Below, piece after piece: positions 23,195 to 25,344 of a stretch of DNA of 25,344 nucleotides (within the stretch, counting starts at the first letter, position 1; each line of letters opens with the position of its first letter). The stretch spans positions 1 to 25,344 of the forward strand of contig CALDZZ010000013.1 in assembly GCA_937944075.1 (NCBI GenBank), in the 5' to 3' direction. A model generated the notes under the pieces. It did not search any database. It saw only the letters and a list, made by a program, of their open reading frames with translations, and had not been told where the DNA came from. This DNA comes from an uncultured Rhizobiaceae group bacterium. GTDB lineage: Bacteria; Pseudomonadota; Alphaproteobacteria; Rhizobiales; Rhizobiaceae. The position numbers and the translations under genes are program-made.

Positions 23195-24160
23195 CTAGGT
23201 CTTGTTCATGTCTGCGCATTCAGGGACTGGAGTCATTACATTCCCGTCCTTGAAGAATTGCAGTAAATTATCGACCGTCAAATCACCCATGGCCTGACGT
23301 GTTTCAACGGTGGCACTGGCGACATGCGGTGTTAATGTGACGTTCTCAAGCTCGAACAATTGCGTTGGCGCATTGGGTTCATCTGCAAAGACATCAAGCC
23401 CCGCCCAACCCAAACGCCCATCTTGCAAGGCTGAAACAAGTTCTGCTTCATCAACAACAGACCCTCTTGCAACGTTGATAAATGTGCCCTCAGGCCCCAG
23501 TGCTTCCAGCACCTTTCGGTTTACAATCTTGTTGGTTGAAGGGCCGCCCGGTGTGATGGCAATCATATAGTCAACATCTTGCGCCATCTTGGCCAGGTCG
23601 TCGTAATAGGTATATGGTACGTCCGGTTTTGGTGTTCGCGTGTGATAAACGATTTCACAGTTAAAGACTTCAAGTTTACGCGCTATCTCACCGCCAATTC
23701 TTCCAAGTCCAAGAATGCCGACTTTCTTGTTTTCAATAGAGCGTGTGAGTGGTGCATTGCCTTTGCTCGCCCAATTGCCTGAGCGAACCCATTTGTCATC
23801 GCGTATAAGACATCTGCTTGAGGCAAGCATGAGCAGGACAGCCAAATTGGCAACATCGGCATTCAGGACGCCAGGTGTATGTGTGACCATTATGTTTCGT
23901 TCAGTAGCTACGGCTGTATCAATTGCATCGTAGCCGACACCGTAACAGGATATGATTTTTAGAGCTGACAATGCAGACATGATTTCCGGTTTGACCCCGT
24001 CATGACCATTGGTGGCCACAGCTTCGATCTTGGCACCATTGTCTTTTAGCCAACCGGTCAGATCAGAAATTTCAGAGGCTTGATGAACTGTAAACGCCGT
24101 TTCAAACCTCTCCATCATTCTGGGTGTCGCACCACCAATCAAAAGCATGTTTGGTTTCAT
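23195..24160 (-). CDS. D-isomer-specific 2-hydroxyacid dehydrogenase (glyoxylate/hydroxypyruvate reductase-like)
   Basis: A 321-residue NAD(P)-dependent dehydrogenase. The nucleotide-binding motif GLGRIG is at 151-156 and the catalytic triad is R232 (VARGSVVDE), E261 (DVFADEP) and H279 (TPHVASAT). Overall it resembles the glyoxylate/hydroxypyruvate reductase group, which reduces small 2-keto acids. After the dinucleotide fold, HTRTPKP (173-179) has arginine and no acidic residue at the adenine-ribose position, which suggests NADP(H). AGGA next to the stop of the dehydratase gene 11 bases upstream supports the start. In this operon it could handle a 2-keto acid formed during sugar-acid breakdown; the substrate is not settled. 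Confidence 0.88.
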   Translation of the reverse strand: MKPNMLLIGGATPRMMERFETAFTVHQASEISDLTGWLKDNGAKIEAVATNGHDGVKPEIMSALSALKIISCYGVGYDAIDTAVATERNIMVTHTPGVLNADVANLAVLLMLASSRCLIRDDKWVRSGNWASKGNAPLTRSIENKKVGILGLGRIGGEIARKLEVFNCEIVYHTRTPKPDVPYTYYDDLAKMAQDVDYMIAITPGGPSTNKIVNRKVLEALGPEGTFINVARGSVVDEAELVSALQDGRLGWAGLDVFADEPNAPTQLFELENVTLTPHVASATVETRQAMGDLTVDNLLQFFKDGNVMTPVPECADMNKT

Positions 24161-24171
24161 TGTGTCTTATC

Positions 24172-25344
24172 CTAATGGTTATTTCTTGGAGTATGCTTTT
24201 GTGCAATACCGCGATAATTGGGAGCATCTTCCAATACCATGCCATCGCTAAAGGGTTGCACTTTTTCTCGAAAATACTGCTGCCACGGTGTTTGGCTTTC
24301 TGGTGTCTTGAATCCGCCCTTGGCCTTTAACGCCTTAACGCGTTTGGCAAGTTCTGTTTTGCTGATCAACATGTCAGCAGTGCATTTTTTTAAATCAATA
24401 CGCACCTTGTCGCCTGTTCTTATGAGGGCTAGTCCGCCACCATCAGCAGCTTCAGGTGAAGCATTCAAAATGGAAGGGGAACCAGAAGTGCCCGACTGCC
24501 TTCCATCTCCAATACAGGGAAGGGCATTAATCCCTTTTTTCAACAAATAGGAAGGAGGGCGCATGTTAACAACCTCAGCGCCGCCCGGGTATCCTTTTGG
24601 TCCGGTTCCTCTCATGAACAGAATACAATTTTCATTGATTTTTAATTTGGGGTCATCAATCTTCTTGTGAAAGTCTTCCGGCCCATCAAACACGATGGCA
24701 CGCCCTTCAAAGGCCATGGGATCTTTCGGGTTTTCCAGATACCGCTCACGGAATTCATCAGAAATCACGCTCGTTTTCATAATTGCAGAATCAAACAGAT
24801 TGCCTTTGAGGTTTATGAAGCCGGCGTGCTCGACCATTGGTTTCTTGACAGTTTTGATAACATCCGGATTCTCAATCTTGCGGCCACGGCAATTGGCACC
24901 CATGGTCTTGCCATTGACGGTCATTGCATCCTTGTGAGGCAAAAGCCCAGCCTTCATCAATTCGTTGACAATTGCCGGCACACCGCCTGCGCGATGGTAA
25001 TCTTCACCCAGATATTTTCCCGCAGGCTGCATGTTGGCAAGTAGTGGGATTTTGTGTCCTATTTTCTGCCAGTCATCATTGGTCAGCTTGATGCCCAGAT
25101 GTTTTGCAATTGCGTTCAGGTGTATGGGTGCATTGGTTGAACCACCTATGGCTGAATTGATTACAATCGCATTTTCAAAGGCCTTGCGGGTCATGATGTC
25201 TGAAGGTTTCAAGTCTTCCCAAACCATTTCAACGATGCGTTTGCCGGTTGCATAGGCCATTTGACCGCGTTCACGATAGGGCGCTGGAATAGCAGCCGAG
25301 CCAGGCAATTGCATGCCAAGTGCCTCTGCCAGCGAGTTCATTGT
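24172..25344 (-). CDS. Sugar-acid dehydratase, IlvD/Edd family (5' part outside the window)
   Basis: The frame stays open to the window edge. The first visible ATG (25341) lies inside a conserved block (TMNSLAEALG) that in this family sits about 200 residues from the N-terminus, so roughly a third of the protein is missing, including the expected cysteine ligands of the Fe-S cluster. The visible 390 residues include INSAIGGSTN (61-70, counted from that ATG), MGANCRG (147-153), GTGPKGYPGGAE (246-256) and GRQSGTSGSPSILNASPEAA (280-299), whose serine acts as catalytic base in arabinonate dehydratase. The sequence resembles L-arabinonate, xylonate or galactonate dehydratases more than biosynthetic dihydroxyacid dehydratase. 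Such an enzyme would feed a 2-keto-3-deoxy acid to the kinase and aldolase encoded next to it. Confidence 0.88.
   Translation of the reverse strand, partial: TMNSLAEALGMQLPGSAAIPAPYRERGQMAYATGKRIVEMVWEDLKPSDIMTRKAFENAIVINSAIGGSTNAPIHLNAIAKHLGIKLTNDDWQKIGHKIPLLANMQPAGKYLGEDYHRAGGVPAIVNELMKAGLLPHKDAMTVNGKTMGANCRGRKIENPDVIKTVKKPMVEHAGFINLKGNLFDSAIMKTSVISDEFRERYLENPKDPMAFEGRAIVFDGPEDFHKKIDDPKLKINENCILFMRGTGPKGYPGGAEVVNMRPPSYLLKKGINALPCIGDGRQSGTSGSPSILNASPEAADGGGLALIRTGDKVRIDLKKCTADMLISKTELAKRVKALKAKGGFKTPESQTPWQQYFREKVQPFSDGMVLEDAPNYRGIAQKHTPRNNH

Overview
The window looks like a chromosomal segment of a Gram-negative bacterium, most likely a marine-type alphaproteobacterium. This is inferred from gene content (TRAP transporter, De Ley-Doudoroff-type sugar-acid genes, DHRS6-like SDR, moderate GC); I cannot name a genus. 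No rRNA, tRNA, CRISPR array or insertion sequence was seen, and no gene-free stretch exceeds about 300 bases.

Layout. (1) 1-1533, + strand: end of a TRAP transporter (small subunit, partial, and large subunit). (2) 1601-12402, - strand: an alginate-type exopolysaccharide locus, read right to left as alg44 (PilZ plus long coiled-coil membrane-fusion arm), alg8 (polymerase), an AlgX/AlgJ-like SGNH protein, a Sel1-repeat AlgK-like protein, algI (MBOAT O-acetylase), a strong terminator, then algD (GDP-mannose dehydrogenase) with an RTX/DUF4114 calcium-binding protein. (3) 12695-14922, + strand, divergent from alg44: algA-type GDP-mannose pyrophosphorylase/isomerase and a eukaryotic-type phosphomannomutase, completing GDP-mannuronate supply. 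(4) 14976-19363, - strand: a sigma-54-dependent response regulator and a large hybrid histidine kinase with HPt. (5) 19581-22664, + strand: two SDR dehydrogenases, 2-keto-3-deoxygalactonate kinase and its aldolase. (6) 22661-25344, - strand: a CxxC thioredoxin-fold protein, a D-2-hydroxyacid dehydrogenase and the C-terminal part of a sugar-acid dehydratase (IlvD/Edd family).

Main discovery. All four promoter regions of the polysaccharide genes (algD, the SGNH gene, alg44, algA) carry a -24/-12 sigma-54 promoter candidate at the expected place. Upstream of these lie seven copies of a 15-bp palindrome, TTTGCA-N3-TGCAAA, each with at most one mismatch, mostly paired at 21-22 bp. In the algD and SGNH-gene promoters the pairs sit at practically identical distances (about -96 and -117/-118). 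With a sigma-54 activator and its kinase encoded next door, this reads as a self-contained phosphorelay-controlled exopolysaccharide regulon. PilZ in Alg44 suggests a second, post-translational layer through c-di-GMP.

The locus is also unusual in what it lacks. Within the window there is no AlgE porin, AlgG epimerase, AlgL lyase or AlgF. Alg44 is much longer than the Pseudomonas protein, the AlgK-like protein has no lipobox, and an RTX protein shares the algD transcript. The flanking transporter and sugar-acid genes form a separate catabolic theme.
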